The position numbers and the translations under genes are program-made. Below, in pieces: positions 8,207 through 17,699 of a DNA stretch of 64,000 nt. Position 1 is the first letter of the stretch; every line of letters starts with the position of its first letter. The notes under the pieces are model-generated. The model saw nothing but the letters and a program-made list of their open reading frames with translations, was not told the origin of the DNA and searched no databases. The DNA is taken from contig NZ_FQUW01000007.1 of NCBI RefSeq assembly GCF_900129285.1, forward strand, positions 80,765 to 144,764, read 5' to 3'. The DNA comes from Desulfofundulus australicus DSM 11792. GTDB lineage: Bacteria > Bacillota > Desulfotomaculia > Desulfotomaculales > Desulfovirgulaceae.

Positions 8207-9049
8207 TTATTTCACCGGTCTAACCCAGATATTCATATTTTCAAACCCGCCATCAATATGGCAGTTGTTGATGAGCGTGCCCCGGAAGACATAACCCAGG
8301 CGGTGAAAGACCAGGTTCATTCCGTAAGACGAAGCCCGGGCCAGGCTGTAAAGACAGTGAATATTGCGTTTAAGGCATTCTTTTTCGATGTGCAAAAGCA
8401 AAAGGCTGTTCAAACCCATACCCCGGTAGGCGGGATCGGTGGCACAGTTGGTCAGTTCGGCCCTGCGCTGCTCCCATTGAATTTCGGCTGCCGCCACGCT
8501 CGCCAACCGGTCACCGTGATAAACAACCATGAAAAGATCTCCCTTTTTCATGGAGCAGGCCAGGTAAAAGGGATCATATACCGGCGTGGGGTAGCTGCGG
8601 AAAACCTTTTTGAACAACCTGGCCATGGGGAATATGTCATCCCCTCCCGCCTGGCGCAGGGTGAATCCGGGCGGCAAACTACCCCGCCAGTCCTTTTTGC
8701 AGGCCAGTATCTCCCGGAGCACTTTTTGTTCCTGGTTTAAAACCCTGGAATCTCTCCGCTCTGCCCGGGGGAAGGCTGCCAGGAAATAGGCATTCTCCCC
8801 TTGAAAATAACCATCGATCATGCCTTCCATATGAAACCCGCCGCCCTGGATTTTGAGCAAATCCCCGGATTTGACTGGAAAGATAATTTTACCCATACCC
8901 CGCCTTAAAGCCAGCTTCTTGAGAAAGCTGCGCAATGCCGCCGGATTCCCCGCCTGATAATCAATTACCCAGATCCGTTCGCTGGTTTGGTCCAAACGGG
9001 CCGACACCCAAAAATCCTGTCTATAATGCCTGACTACCCGGTCACCCAA
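8207..9049 (-). CDS. ablB: Beta-lysine N6-acetyltransferase
   Basis: A 280-residue GNAT-type acetyltransferase matching AblB/YodP: the acetyl-CoA loop YRGMGLNSLLLLHIEK and the C-terminal LGYVFRGTLINNCHIDGG are characteristic. It acetylates (S)-beta-lysine made by AblA, giving N-epsilon-acetyl-beta-lysine, a compatible solute. The start is a TTG directly after the ablA stop, with AAAGGGGGT 7 nt upstream, the binding site lying in the end of ablA. The pair points to salt or osmotic protection rather than lysine fermentation. Confidence 0.9.
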   Translation of the reverse strand: MGDRVVRHYRQDFWVSARLDQTSERIWVIDYQAGNPAALRSFLKKLALRRGMGKIIFPVKSGDLLKIQGGGFHMEGMIDGYFQGENAYFLAAFPRAERRDSRVLNQEQKVLREILACKKDWRGSLPPGFTLRQAGGDDIFPMARLFKKVFRSYPTPVYDPFYLACSMKKGDLFMVVYHGDRLASVAAAEIQWEQRRAELTNCATDPAYRGMGLNSLLLLHIEKECLKRNIHCLYSLARASSYGMNLVFHRLGYVFRGTLINNCHIDGGFENMNIWVRPVK

Positions 9050-9050
9050 G

Positions 9051-10274
9051 TCAAGTACCCCCTTTGACCTGGGCCACCCTGCTCTCCTTGGTTGCCTGGA
9101 AGGTAACCGCCTTTCCCTGTAATAATCCGGCTACTCCCGCGCCCTTGCCGGCGTATCTCTTTTCCTCCCAGCCAGGTTCCGTGTAGACGTGGATGTTTCC
9201 TTCAAAGTTGCGCAGGACTATCTTCCCCTGCCCCTGGGATAAGACGTAGTTCGGCCCCAGGGGTATTTTGCCACCTCCTCCCGGAGCGTCAATGACAAAG
9301 GTGGGGACGGCCAGCCCGCTGGTATGACCGCGCAGACTTTCAATAATTTCTATCCCGGTGTTTACCGGCGTGCGGAAATGGCCTATTCCTTCGGAGAGAT
9401 CGCACTGGTACAGGTAATAGGGGCGCACCCTGATTTGCAGCAACTTATGCACCAATTGGAGCATGACGTCCGGCCGGTCGTTTACCCCCCTTAAAAGTAC
9501 CGACTGGTTGCCCAGGGGGATACCGGCACCGGCCAGGCGGGCACAGGCCCTGGCTGCCTGGGGGGTAACTTCGCGGGGGTGATTGAAATGGGTATTAATC
9601 CACAGGGGGTGATATTTTTCCAGCATGGCACAGAGTTCCGGAGTTATGCGCTGGGGCAGAACCACGGGAGCGCGGGTACCAATGCGGATGATTTCCACGT
9701 GATGAATGGCCCGCAAATTGCGCAGAACGTATTCCAGCTGCTCATCCGTTAAGGTGAGAGGGTCCCCACCGGAAATCACCACGTCTCGAACGCGCGGATT
9801 GTTCTGGATATAGGCAATAGCCCTGTCGAGGTGGGATTTGGGCAAGGGCCGGTCCCGCTGGCCGGTCAACCGCCGGCGGGTACAGTGCCGGCAGTACATA
9901 AAACAACGATCGGTGACCAAAAGGAGCACCCGGTCGGGGTAACGGTGCGTCAGCCCGGGCACCGGTGAATCGACTTCCTCATGAAGGGGGTCACGCATAT
10001 CCCCGGGCACCGTTTGCAGTTCTTCGGGTTGCGGTACGGCCTGGAGCCGTATGGGGCATTTATGATCGACCGGATCCATTAAGCCGGCATAGTAGGGCGT
10101 TAAGGCCATGCGAAATTTTTTCAGGCAGGCTGCAATGTCCCTCATTTCACCGGCAGTAAGTTTAATAAACCGGGTCAGCTCATCCACGGTGGTAATGCGA
10201 TGCTTCAGGTGCCAGCGCCAGTCGTTCCATTCCTCCTCGGTTACCTGCCACCTTTCCCACAAATGGTTATTCAT
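9051..10274 (-). CDS. ablA: Lysine 2,3-aminomutase
   Basis: A radical-SAM, PLP-dependent mutase that converts L-lysine to (S)-beta-lysine. The cluster motif CFMYCRHC (CxxxCxxC), the following TRRR, the SGGDPLTLTD substrate loop and the PLP region near VIDAPGGGGKIPLGPNY are all present. Length is about 407 residues, as in the family. I start it at the ATG at 10274, which has GGGGAGTGA 4 nt upstream; a TTG 15 bp earlier overlaps that site. It heads the operon ablA-ablB-ABC importer. Confidence 0.95.
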   Translation of the reverse strand: MNNHLWERWQVTEEEWNDWRWHLKHRITTVDELTRFIKLTAGEMRDIAACLKKFRMALTPYYAGLMDPVDHKCPIRLQAVPQPEELQTVPGDMRDPLHEEVDSPVPGLTHRYPDRVLLLVTDRCFMYCRHCTRRRLTGQRDRPLPKSHLDRAIAYIQNNPRVRDVVISGGDPLTLTDEQLEYVLRNLRAIHHVEIIRIGTRAPVVLPQRITPELCAMLEKYHPLWINTHFNHPREVTPQAARACARLAGAGIPLGNQSVLLRGVNDRPDVMLQLVHKLLQIRVRPYYLYQCDLSEGIGHFRTPVNTGIEIIESLRGHTSGLAVPTFVIDAPGGGGKIPLGPNYVLSQGQGKIVLRNFEGNIHVYTEPGWEEKRYAGKGAGVAGLLQGKAVTFQATKESRVAQVKGGT

Positions 10275-10310
10275 TTGATCACTCCCCAAAATTATTTCTA
10301 AAAGATACCT

Positions 10311-10357
10311 GACAACTTTGCATTTATTTATGGGTTGTCATTACCGTTATTATAGCA
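10311..10357 (-). promoter_or_regulatory. Promoter and inverted repeat upstream of ablA
   Basis: An extended -10 (ATGCTATAAT, TATAAT at 10349-10354) faces ablA; the -35 region (TGTTTA, 10372-10377) is weak, which fits an extended -10 promoter. Just downstream GACAAC (10311-10316) and GTTGTC (10334-10339) form an inverted repeat that could be an operator or a short leader hairpin. Confidence 0.55.
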
Positions 10358-10464
10358 TACATAAATCCAGCTAAACAGTTAAAAAATCGACCTGTTTTTC
10401 CCGTTGGGCTTAATATAGCTTGATTAACAGGCCATAATCTACAAGATGCTTTTAAAAACAAAAA

Positions 10465-10491
10465 AATCCGGTAATTTATGGTTACCGGATT
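10465..10491 (-). terminator. Terminator after the NIF3-like gene
   Basis: A perfect 10-bp stem AATCCGGTAA / TTACCGGATT with a 7-nt loop, followed on the minus strand by TTTTTTGTTTTT. Confidence 0.92.
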
Positions 10492-10547
10492 CCAGCTATA
10501 TTGTCGTTGGGGATAACAGGCAACTGCCCCACCGGCTAGCCTGGAGT

Positions 10548-11666
10548 TTAAGAGTAGATATAAGAGTCTTCCTCCGTACTGCTAAGCAAACATTCTACCT
10601 CCAGCCCTCTGTTCCGGCATGCCTGGAGTATATATTCCTGGAGAACTGGCAGGATTACCCTTTCGGTACCAAAGTGACCGGCATCCACAAAAGCCAGCCC
10701 CGCCGCAAGCATATCCCGGGCGGTATGGTAGCCTACATCTCCAGTCACAAAAACGTCTGCCTTAAGTGACCGGGCTCTGCTCCAGAGATCACCGCCGGAG
10801 CCACCGCAAAGGGCCACCCGTTTAACCGGGCGCTCCTGTTCTCCCCCCCAGCGCACTGCAGACAAATCCAGAACTCCTTTCACATAAGCAACAAAATCCT
10901 TCAGGGGTAGCGACTCTTCCAGCGTCCCTATCCTGCCCAAACCGCTGGAAGGGGAAACCTGATTGGCCAGGGGATAGAGATCGTAGGCCACCTCCTCGTA
11001 GGGATGGGCCTCCAGCATGGCCCGCACCACCCGCTCCACCAGCCTCTGGGGGACGATGGTTTCCAGCCGGACCTCCCTTACCTGCTCAAGGCGGCCCTGC
11101 TGGCCGATATAGGGATTGGTCCCTTCCAGGGGCCTGAAGGTACCTGTCCCCTCCACCCCGAAGGTACAATCACTGTAATTCCCAATCCATCCAGCCCCGG
11201 CAGCCCCGATGGCTGAGCGCACCGACTCAACGTGATCCAGGGGTACAAAGACCACCAGTTTCAAGTATTGTTCCTTTCCGGGACTCAGCACCTGGACATC
11301 CCGCAACCGCAAGCGCCGGGCGAGAACGTCATTTACCCCGCCGCGACAGCGGTCCAGGTTGGTGTGGGCGGCATACACGGAAATACCGGCGCGGATGAGA
11401 CCGGCCACCAGCGCCCCGCCGGGCCGGTCCGTCCGGATTTGTTTTAACTCTTTAAAAAACAGGGGGTGATGAGCCACAATCAGCTGAACATCCCTTTCCA
11501 GGGCTTCCCGGCATACCGCCTCATTTACGTCCAGGCAGAGCAGTATGCGCCGGACTGGAGCCCCCGGATCCCCCAACTGCCAGCCGGAGTTGTCCCATGG
11601 TTCCGCCAACTCCAGGGGAGCCATTTCTTCAATAATATTGGCAACGCTTGCACCACTTACTGGCAC
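10548..11666 (-). CDS. NIF3-like dinuclear metal centre protein (YqfO family)
   Basis: A 372-residue NIF3 family protein with the long form seen in Bacillus YqfO: the N-terminal metal-binding half (VAHHPLFFKEL, AAHTNLD), a central insert of about 120 residues (roughly 125-245) that folds like CutA in known structures, and the C-terminal half with GGSGGD, TGDVGYH and DAGHFGTE. The family binds two metals in a ring-shaped hexamer; its cellular role is unsettled. It starts at GTG inside the end of trmK (10-bp overlap), the usual trmK-yqfO pairing. Confidence 0.9.
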   Translation of the reverse strand: MPVSGASVANIIEEMAPLELAEPWDNSGWQLGDPGAPVRRILLCLDVNEAVCREALERDVQLIVAHHPLFFKELKQIRTDRPGGALVAGLIRAGISVYAAHTNLDRCRGGVNDVLARRLRLRDVQVLSPGKEQYLKLVVFVPLDHVESVRSAIGAAGAGWIGNYSDCTFGVEGTGTFRPLEGTNPYIGQQGRLEQVREVRLETIVPQRLVERVVRAMLEAHPYEEVAYDLYPLANQVSPSSGLGRIGTLEESLPLKDFVAYVKGVLDLSAVRWGGEQERPVKRVALCGGSGGDLWSRARSLKADVFVTGDVGYHTARDMLAAGLAFVDAGHFGTERVILPVLQEYILQACRNRGLEVECLLSSTEEDSYIYS

Positions 11667-12349
11667 TTTTTCAACACCTCCTGCAAACGGGCCAGTCTGG
11701 TTGTAATTTCCCGGAACTTATTTTCAGTTCTGGGACTGTTACTCCGGGCCAGGGACTCTAGAATATGCTGGTATTCAGATATTAATTTATGTATGTACAC
11801 AGGGAGGAGGGGATGTTTTTCTTCCACCAGGCGGGGCCCGATCTCCAGTATGAAGGAATCGTTTACTTTTTCCGGACCCGGCTCGGCCACCATAACCACA
11901 TAAAGACGGCCGTCATCTTCCACCAGTGTTTCATCCACCAGCCGCCAGCCATTCTCTACCAGCCACAACCGTAAATTCCCCTCATCCGCCATGGGCTGCA
12001 GGATCAACCGCCTGGAGGCAGCCAGCACCTCCGGAGAGGCCGCCAGGATCTCCCGGATGGTGTTTCCCCCCAGACCGGCCAGCACAATTACCTGCGCTTC
12101 TCCGGGAGAAAGGGGTTGCAGGCCGTCGCCCCGGCGCACGTCGATTTTGCTGTCCAGGCCATGCTGGTGAACCGCCGTACGGGCACTGCGGTAAGGCCCG
12201 GCATTAAGTTCGGTAGCCACTGCCCGGGGACAGATACCCTTCACCACCAGGTAGATAGGCAACAGGGCGTGATCGGTCCCGATATCCGCCACCACCGTAC
12301 CGGGGGGGACATAGCCGGCAATGGTTGCAAGGCGCCTGGTTAAACGCAA
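11657..12349 (-). CDS. trmK: tRNA (adenine-22-N1)-methyltransferase TrmK
   Basis: A class I SAM methyltransferase that makes m1A22 in tRNA. The SAM motif VVADIGTDHALLPIYLV and the catalytic-side motif VLAGLGGNTIREIL are those of TrmK, and a coiled C-terminal tail follows. The frame is open for 66 more codons upstream, but the family starts at LRLTRRLATIA; a TTG at 12349 with GGAGGG about 9 nt upstream gives a 230-residue protein of normal length. Confidence 0.9.
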   Translation of the reverse strand: MRLTRRLATIAGYVPPGTVVADIGTDHALLPIYLVVKGICPRAVATELNAGPYRSARTAVHQHGLDSKIDVRRGDGLQPLSPGEAQVIVLAGLGGNTIREILAASPEVLAASRRLILQPMADEGNLRLWLVENGWRLVDETLVEDDGRLYVVMVAEPGPEKVNDSFILEIGPRLVEEKHPLLPVYIHKLISEYQHILESLARSNSPRTENKFREITTRLARLQEVLKKCQ

Positions 12350-12538
12350 TAAATAGGTCCCTCCACTTTCTTCGTTGATTATTTTAACAAGCGTCACGTC
12401 AAATAAAACGCCGAAGTTTAAACCGGGGGGGCCGACCAGGAGTACCGGAGCACGAGGGACAACCCCTGGCATTATGCTACGGTATATTGTAACATTTACC
12501 AGCACCCAACCGCAAGAAAAGGGCGGCAAAAAAACTAA

Positions 12539-12559
12539 GGCCCCCACTGGCGGGGGACC
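12539..12559 (-). terminator. Terminator of the TRAP transporter operon
   Basis: On the minus strand GGTCCCCC and GGGGGCC form a stem around a 6-nt loop and are followed by TTAGTTTTTTT. It lies about 50 bp after the TRAP permease stop. Confidence 0.85.
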
Positions 12560-12609
12560 TAATCTTTAACCTCCGGTTTATTTGCAACCTGCCGGTATTG
12601 TGCGCACAA

Positions 12610-14529
12610 TCACGGTATAAAGCTCTGGGCCGAAACTTTCCCGACCAGCTTTTTCCCCTTGATAATGTTGGCACCCAGGGCCAAAGCAATCAAGATTAAG
12701 CCGATGATATCTGTGTATATACCCGGATGAAGGGTCATCAGGGAACCGGCCAGCAGCAAGGCTCTCTCCGGTACGCTGGCCGCCCGCACCACAAAGCCAA
12801 TGGTACTCCCGGCCAGGGCCATTACCCCGATAACCGCAGTCAGCACGGCCCAGGCAATATGCCAGAAGTCGCCTTCTGCGATCAGGGTCGGCTCGTAGGC
12901 AAACATGAAGGGCACGATAAAGGCGGCCAGGCCAATTTTACAGGCCGTGAAACCTATTCTCATGGGATCGTCCTTGGCAATACCCGCCGCGGCATAGGCC
13001 GCCAGGGCCACCGGCGGGGTAATAGCGGAAATAATGGCAAAGTAGAATACAAACAGGTGGGCAGCCAGGGGCAGCACGCCCAGCTTGATCAGCGCCGGCG
13101 CGGCCATGGTACCGGTCACGATATATGCGGCGGTGGTAGGCAGGCCCATACCCATGATCAGGGCCACCACGGCTGTCATCAAAAGCGCAAGCCACAGGGT
13201 GCCGGCGGAAAGGGCGACAATGAACGAGGAGATCTTCAACCCGGCACCCGTGATATTGATGCTACCGATCACCAGGCCCGCCGCGGCACAGGCCAGGGCC
13301 ACGGTACACGTATTTTGCGCAGCCGCCACGGCTCCTTCTTTAAAGCGCGACCAGTTTATCCGGGTCTCCTTATTAAAGAAGGAGACAATGAACATGGCGA
13401 TAATGGCGTAAAATCCGGAGCGGATGGGTGTGTACTGGAGCACGGCCAGGAAGTAGACCAGGACGACCAGGGGGATCAGGAAATGGCCGCCCTCCCTCAA
13501 CACCTTCCAGACGTTGGGCAACTGCTCCCTGGGTAACCCGGTTAAGCCCAGCCGGCAGGCTTCAAAGTGAACGCCGAAGAGAACGCACAGGTAATACAAA
13601 AGCGCTGGGATGATCGCCGCCACCACCACGTCAATGTAGGGAATGCCCAGGAATTCCGCGATGATGAAGGCCGCCGCACCCATAACGGGCGGCATGAGCT
13701 GCCCGCCGGAGGAGGCACAGGCTTCCACCGCCCCGGCAAAGTGCGGCTGGTAGCCGTTGCGCTTCATGAGGGGTATGGTAAAGGTACCGGTACCCACCAC
13801 GTTGGCCACGGCGCTGCCCGAAATGGAGCCCATGAACCCGCTGGCCAGCACAGCCGTTTTGGCCGGTCCTCCGGCAAAGCGGCCCATCAGGGCCATGGCC
13901 AGTTTGAGCAGGAAATCGCCCATGCCCAGTTTTTCCAGCATGGAGGTCAGGAAAATAAACAGGAAAATATAACTGGCCGAAACCCCCAGGGGCACGCCAA
14001 ATATCCCCTCGGTGGTCAAATACATCTGGGATACAACACGGCTTACGGAGTAGCCCTTATGGCCCAGCAATCCCGGGATATAGGGCCCGATAAAGTTATA
14101 AAGCAAAAACGTGCCGGCAATGATCACCAGCACCCACCCGGTAGCCCGGCGGGTGGCTTCCAGAATCAATCCGATCATAATGATACCAAAAACAATGTCG
14201 GCGGTGTTGGGCGCACCCAACCGCTGCACAATGTCCTGGTAATTTACCACGATATAAGATCCCGACGCCAGGGCTAAAGCAATAAGAACCCAGTCCAGAA
14301 TGGTGGCCCGGTTCCGTTCACCGCCCCTGCGTGCCGGTAGTGCCAGGAATACTATAATAAGGACCAACACCAGGTGGATGTCCCTTTGTATCCAGGCCGT
14401 AAGCATGGATACACCTGCAGTATAAAGGTGAAAGAAGGTCAGGATCAGGGATACGGCTGTGATGGCAAGGGGAGTTAGAAAATCCCTTTTCCTTCTTGCC
14501 CCGCTGGGGCTCAATGCGGGATCACTCAT
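12610..14529 (-). CDS. TRAP transporter, fused small and large (4TM/12TM) permease
   Basis: A 639-residue fusion of the DctQ-like and DctM-like subunits, typical of TAXI-type TRAP systems. Many membrane spans are visible, with the large-subunit motifs GSISGSAVANVVGTGTFTIP and MGMGLPTTAAYIVTGT. It imports a carboxylate driven by a sodium or proton gradient, using the TAXI binding protein encoded two genes upstream. The order binding protein, DUF1850 protein, permease is standard. The neighbouring catabolic genes suggest a dicarboxylate or other organic acid as substrate. Confidence 0.95.
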   Translation of the reverse strand: MSDPALSPSGARRKRDFLTPLAITAVSLILTFFHLYTAGVSMLTAWIQRDIHLVLVLIIVFLALPARRGGERNRATILDWVLIALALASGSYIVVNYQDIVQRLGAPNTADIVFGIIMIGLILEATRRATGWVLVIIAGTFLLYNFIGPYIPGLLGHKGYSVSRVVSQMYLTTEGIFGVPLGVSASYIFLFIFLTSMLEKLGMGDFLLKLAMALMGRFAGGPAKTAVLASGFMGSISGSAVANVVGTGTFTIPLMKRNGYQPHFAGAVEACASSGGQLMPPVMGAAAFIIAEFLGIPYIDVVVAAIIPALLYYLCVLFGVHFEACRLGLTGLPREQLPNVWKVLREGGHFLIPLVVLVYFLAVLQYTPIRSGFYAIIAMFIVSFFNKETRINWSRFKEGAVAAAQNTCTVALACAAAGLVIGSINITGAGLKISSFIVALSAGTLWLALLMTAVVALIMGMGLPTTAAYIVTGTMAAPALIKLGVLPLAAHLFVFYFAIISAITPPVALAAYAAAGIAKDDPMRIGFTACKIGLAAFIVPFMFAYEPTLIAEGDFWHIAWAVLTAVIGVMALAGSTIGFVVRAASVPERALLLAGSLMTLHPGIYTDIIGLILIALALGANIIKGKKLVGKVSAQSFIP

Positions 14530-14555
14530 AGTGCGCTCCTCCTTTCCAAATAAAA

Positions 14556-15050
14556 CTATTTTACTTCGATACGCACCAGCGCCTGCCCATCAAAGTGGTC
14601 GCCCAGGTGAATTTCCCGCCCGCGGTAAAGCAAGGTATGGTCGGCAATGGTACCTACTCTCAACGGCAGGGAACCCACTCGCCGGTACATGCCCTCGATG
14701 ATGTTCCACTTGCCTTCGCCGCGCAAAAGTCCCTCGCCAGTGTACCCCAACCCCGCTCCGAAAGAAAGGAACCTGGTGCCGGTGAGAACCAGTTCGCCAT
14801 TGATTAATTGAAACTCTTCGTACACGGGCAGGCGGTCGACGGAGTGTATGTAACGAATCTCAAACTTCTCCCCCTGGTTGATGTAGCCCACCCGTAACTC
14901 ACGGCCTGAATTAACCTCACGCACCAGCAGCACATGTGGTCGCGAGGCCATATGATAACCTAGCAGAACCAACACCGGCACCAGCAACACAAAAATCAGG
15001 AAGAGGCCTGGCACGGGCACCCAAACCTTACATTTACCGGCTTTGATCAA
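14556..15050 (-). CDS. DUF1850 protein of the TAXI-TRAP operon
   Basis: A 164-residue protein with an N-terminal membrane anchor (about 10-32) and an extracytoplasmic beta-rich domain containing YIHSVDRLPVYEEF, typical of DUF1850. These proteins travel with TAXI-type TRAP transporters; their job is not established but an accessory role at the outer face of the permease is likely. The gene starts 1 bp after the binding-protein stop, so the two are coupled. Confidence 0.85.
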   Translation of the reverse strand: MIKAGKCKVWVPVPGLFLIFVLLVPVLVLLGYHMASRPHVLLVREVNSGRELRVGYINQGEKFEIRYIHSVDRLPVYEEFQLINGELVLTGTRFLSFGAGLGYTGEGLLRGEGKWNIIEGMYRRVGSLPLRVGTIADHTLLYRGREIHLGDHFDGQALVRIEVK

Positions 15051-15051
15051 A

Positions 15052-16062
15052 CTACTTCATCTCCGGGGGAATGAGATGCTGGGGAACTTCCAACCCAATT
15101 TCCTTAAAGTATTTCACCGCACCGGGGTGCAGGGGTGCCACAGCGTTTTGGATGGAATTTTCGGGGGTGGTGTACTTGGCGCCGGAGTACACCTGGACGA
15201 TTTCTTCTTTGTTTTCAAAAATAGCTTTGACAATCTTGTAGGCCAGGTCTTCGGACATATTCTTGTGTACCATCACGCTGTTCCATACCGACGGGGCCGT
15301 TATTTCCTCGTCGACGCCTTTGTAGGTCCCGGCCTCCAGCTTCATCTCACCGTAATAGGGGTACTTCTCGTGTACCTTGGCCATCTCTTCCTTGCTGAAG
15401 CTCAAAAGCTTGATCTGGTGCGTGGTGGCGAGATCCATGATGGAGGACGTCGGAGGGCCGACTGACCATATGCCCACGTCAATTACCTTATCCCGCAAGG
15501 CTTCAGTATTTTCGGTAAAGGACAAACGGAATACCTGGAACTGGTCGTAACTCAGGCCGAGGGCGTTTAACACCTGGTTGGCCATGGTCTCGGTGCCGCT
15601 ACCCGGCGCTCCTACGGAAACTTTTTTGCCCTTCAAGTCGGCCATGGAATTAACTTTGCTGTCTTTCAACGTCACCACGTGGAAAAAGTGGGGGTACATG
15701 GCAAACAGGGTACGCAACTCGATGGGCTTGTTAAAAGCCTGCTCTCCCTTGATGGCGTGGTAAACAACGTCGTTCATCATCAGTGCAATTTGTGCCTCGT
15801 TGCTGTCCAGCAGGCGGGCGTTTTCCACGGAGGCACCGGTAACTTCAGCCGTAGCCTCAACGCCCTGAACGTGCTTGTTAATTATTCCCGCCATGGCGCC
15901 GCCATAAGGATAGTAGGTTCCCCCGGTACTGCCGGTGGCAATGGACAACCGCTGCACTTTACCGCCGCCCTGACCGCCGCACCCGGCCACGGCTAGAACA
16001 AGCAAAATGGACAGCGTGACGGCTAACAAAACCCTAAACCTGTTCCTGAAAGGCACCACCAT
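15052..16062 (-). CDS. TAXI family TRAP transporter solute-binding protein
   Basis: A 336-residue lipoprotein: the signal ends in VAGCGG and the mature domain has the TAXI hallmarks IATGSTGGTYYPYGG near the start and SVGAPGSGTETMA in the middle. It captures substrate outside the membrane and hands it to the fused TRAP permease. AGGAGGTA precedes the ATG. The gene heads its own unit about 335 bp downstream of the biotin carrier gene. Confidence 0.95.
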   Translation of the reverse strand: MVVPFRNRFRVLLAVTLSILLVLAVAGCGGQGGGKVQRLSIATGSTGGTYYPYGGAMAGIINKHVQGVEATAEVTGASVENARLLDSNEAQIALMMNDVVYHAIKGEQAFNKPIELRTLFAMYPHFFHVVTLKDSKVNSMADLKGKKVSVGAPGSGTETMANQVLNALGLSYDQFQVFRLSFTENTEALRDKVIDVGIWSVGPPTSSIMDLATTHQIKLLSFSKEEMAKVHEKYPYYGEMKLEAGTYKGVDEEITAPSVWNSVMVHKNMSEDLAYKIVKAIFENKEEIVQVYSGAKYTTPENSIQNAVAPLHPGAVKYFKEIGLEVPQHLIPPEMK

Positions 16063-16396
16063 AATACCTCCTTGAAATAATTGTTTGGTGATTAAGGCCG
16101 CCGGAGAACTGCAAAATGGTATCCCTGGAACTCCCCTCCCTTCTGCCTTGATTTTTAAATTTTAAACATACTGAACCAATGCAATATTTTTTAATTTTTG
16201 AAAATTAAAGTATTTAAAAGCTTTTTCTTAATGTGCAGTCATCGGGACTGCCACTGGGTAAACAGGCCTGGAACAGGACGGGAGAGGGGCCTTCTCAACC
16301 TTAATTAGAAGGCCTCTCTCCTTGATTGATGACCGCTTCTTTTTTAAACTGCGACATCAACAGGTCTGTTACAATTGTATAAGCCCTGGCTTTACC
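16063..16396. other. Intergenic region between biotin carrier and TAXI gene; hairpin
   Basis: No gene is seen in these 334 bp. The centre is very AT-rich, as expected for a promoter region of the TRAP unit, though no clear -35/-10 pair stands out. A strong inverted repeat spans 16281-16321 (GGAGAGgGGCCTTCT with AGAAGGCCtCTCTCC). It lacks an immediate T-run on the minus strand, so it may be a regulatory hairpin or a poor terminator for the upstream operon. Confidence 0.5.
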
Positions 16397-16612
16397 TTAT
16401 TCTAGAGTTAAAATTACCGTATCGGGATTAACCACATCGCCCGGGTTGGCCTTAATCTCTTTGACTACACCGCTGGCCGGGGCGTAAATTTTAACGTACA
16501 TTTTCATGGCCTCGATGGTAGCCACGGGATCGTTTTCCTTGACCTGATCGCCTACTTTGACATCAACCGAGATAAGTTTGCCCACCATGGGAGAGTTGAC
16601 GGGAACACTCAT
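16397..16612 (-). CDS. Biotin carrier protein of an acyl-CoA decarboxylase/transcarboxylase
   Basis: A 71-residue single biotinyl domain with the biotin-accepting lysine in EAMKM (Lys 37) and flanking glycine turns (GKLISVDVKVGD, ANPGDVV). It is much shorter than BCCP of acetyl-CoA carboxylase and has no proline/alanine linker, which fits the small carriers of methylmalonyl- or glutaconyl-CoA decarboxylases. It is the last gene of the run carboxyltransferase-etfB-etfA-carrier and should shuttle the carboxyl group taken by the carboxyltransferase at 18611. Confidence 0.9.
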   Translation of the reverse strand: MSVPVNSPMVGKLISVDVKVGDQVKENDPVATIEAMKMYVKIYAPASGVVKEIKANPGDVVNPDTVILTLE

Positions 16613-16646
16613 GGAACTAAACCTCCTGTGTAATGGGATTCTATCG

Positions 16647-16674
16647 CGTTATCTACATCTCGTTATCTACATCT
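16647..16674. repeat. 14-bp tandem duplication
   Basis: CGTTATCTACATCT occurs twice head to tail (16647-16660 and 16661-16674) in the gap between etfA and the carrier gene. It looks like a small slippage duplication of no clear function. Confidence 0.7.
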
Positions 16675-16688
16675 ACAGGATTAGCTCT

Positions 16689-17684
16689 TTAACACTCTTT
16701 TTCCTTCCCGAGGAGCTTTCTGAACTCCCGGGTAAGCAGGGGCACCACTTCAAAGAGGTCGCCCACGATCCCGTAATCGGCCACCTTGAAGATATTGGCT
16801 TCCGGGTCCTTGTTTATGGCCACAATCACCTTGGATGAGCCCATCCCCGCCAGGTGCTGGATGGCCCCCGAGATGCCGCAGGCAATGTACAGCTGCGGGG
16901 ATACGGTTTTACCCGTCTGACCCACCTGCATGCTGTGCGGCGCATATCCCGCATCCACCGCCGCCCGGGAGGCTCCCACCGCCGCCCCCAGCACGTCCGC
17001 CAGCTCTTCCAGTATCCTGAAGTTCTCCGCCGATTTCATCCCCCGGCCCCCGGAGACAATAATGTCCGCTTCGGTGAGTTCGGGACGGGTAGATACCTGG
17101 CGAACCACTTCTTTTATGACCTGGCGGATATCCCCCGGTTCCACGTCAACCTGCACCACTTCCGCCGCGCGTCCCCCCTGGGGTTGGGGCACCGGCAGTA
17201 CGTTGGGCCTGATGGTGGCCATCACCGGCCGGGCTTCCGGAGAGATCGCCTGGACAAAGGCCTTGCCCGCGTAAATGGGCCGCGTCAGGGTTATCTGGCC
17301 GTCCTGCAGTTCCACCTTCGTGCAGTCGGTGCACAGCCCCGCCTGCAGCCGCTGGGCCACCTGCGCCGCCAGGTCACGCCCCTGTACGGTGCAGCCCAGG
17401 AAAATGGCCGTGGGCTGGTGTTCTAAGGCCAGCCTGGCCAGGGCCCTGGTGTACCCGTCTGTGGTGTATTCGGCCAGGGCGTCATTTTCCAGCACGTATA
17501 CCTTGTCGGCACCGTATTCCCCCAGGGCGGACGCGAGTTCGCCCACTTCTTTGCCAATGATCACAGCCGCAACTTCTTCAGCCAGCTGGTCAGCCAGCTG
17601 GCGGGCGACACCCAGCATTTCATAGGTGACTTTTTTAATCTTACCGTCTTTGTGTTCGGCGTAAACCCAGATTCCTTTCCCCAT
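16689..17684 (-). CDS. etfA: Electron transfer flavoprotein, alpha subunit
   Basis: A 331-residue EtfA: variable N-terminal domain followed by the conserved C-terminal FAD-binding domain with [42 protein letters not shown] and [11 protein letters not shown]. With EtfB it accepts electrons from the acyl-CoA dehydrogenase at 20177 and passes them toward the quinone pool or a bifurcating partner. It follows etfB by 15 bp. Confidence 0.96.
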   Translation of the reverse strand: MGKGIWVYAEHKDGKIKKVTYEMLGVARQLADQLAEEVAAVIIGKEVGELASALGEYGADKVYVLENDALAEYTTDGYTRALARLALEHQPTAIFLGCTVQGRDLAAQVAQRLQAGLCTDCTKVELQDGQITLTRPIYAGKAFVQAISPEARPVMATIRPNVLPVPQPQGGRAAEVVQVDVEPGDIRQVIKEVVRQVSTRPELTEADIIVSGGRGMKSAENFRILEELADVLGAAVGASRAAVDAGYAPHSMQVGQTGKTVSPQLYIACGISGAIQHLAGMGSSKVIVAINKDPEANIFKVADYGIVGDLFEVVPLLTREFRKLLGKEKEC

Positions 17685-17699
17685 TTCCTTCCACCTTCC

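Noticed and set aside
10275..10460. Lysine riboswitch upstream of ablA
   Set aside because: Only about 65 bp lie between the promoter and ablA, too short for a lysine aptamer, and no aptamer motifs are seen.
12727..14277. Long plus-strand frames opposite the TRAP permease
   Set aside because: They are antisense shadows in GC-rich coding DNA; the minus-strand product has full family motifs.
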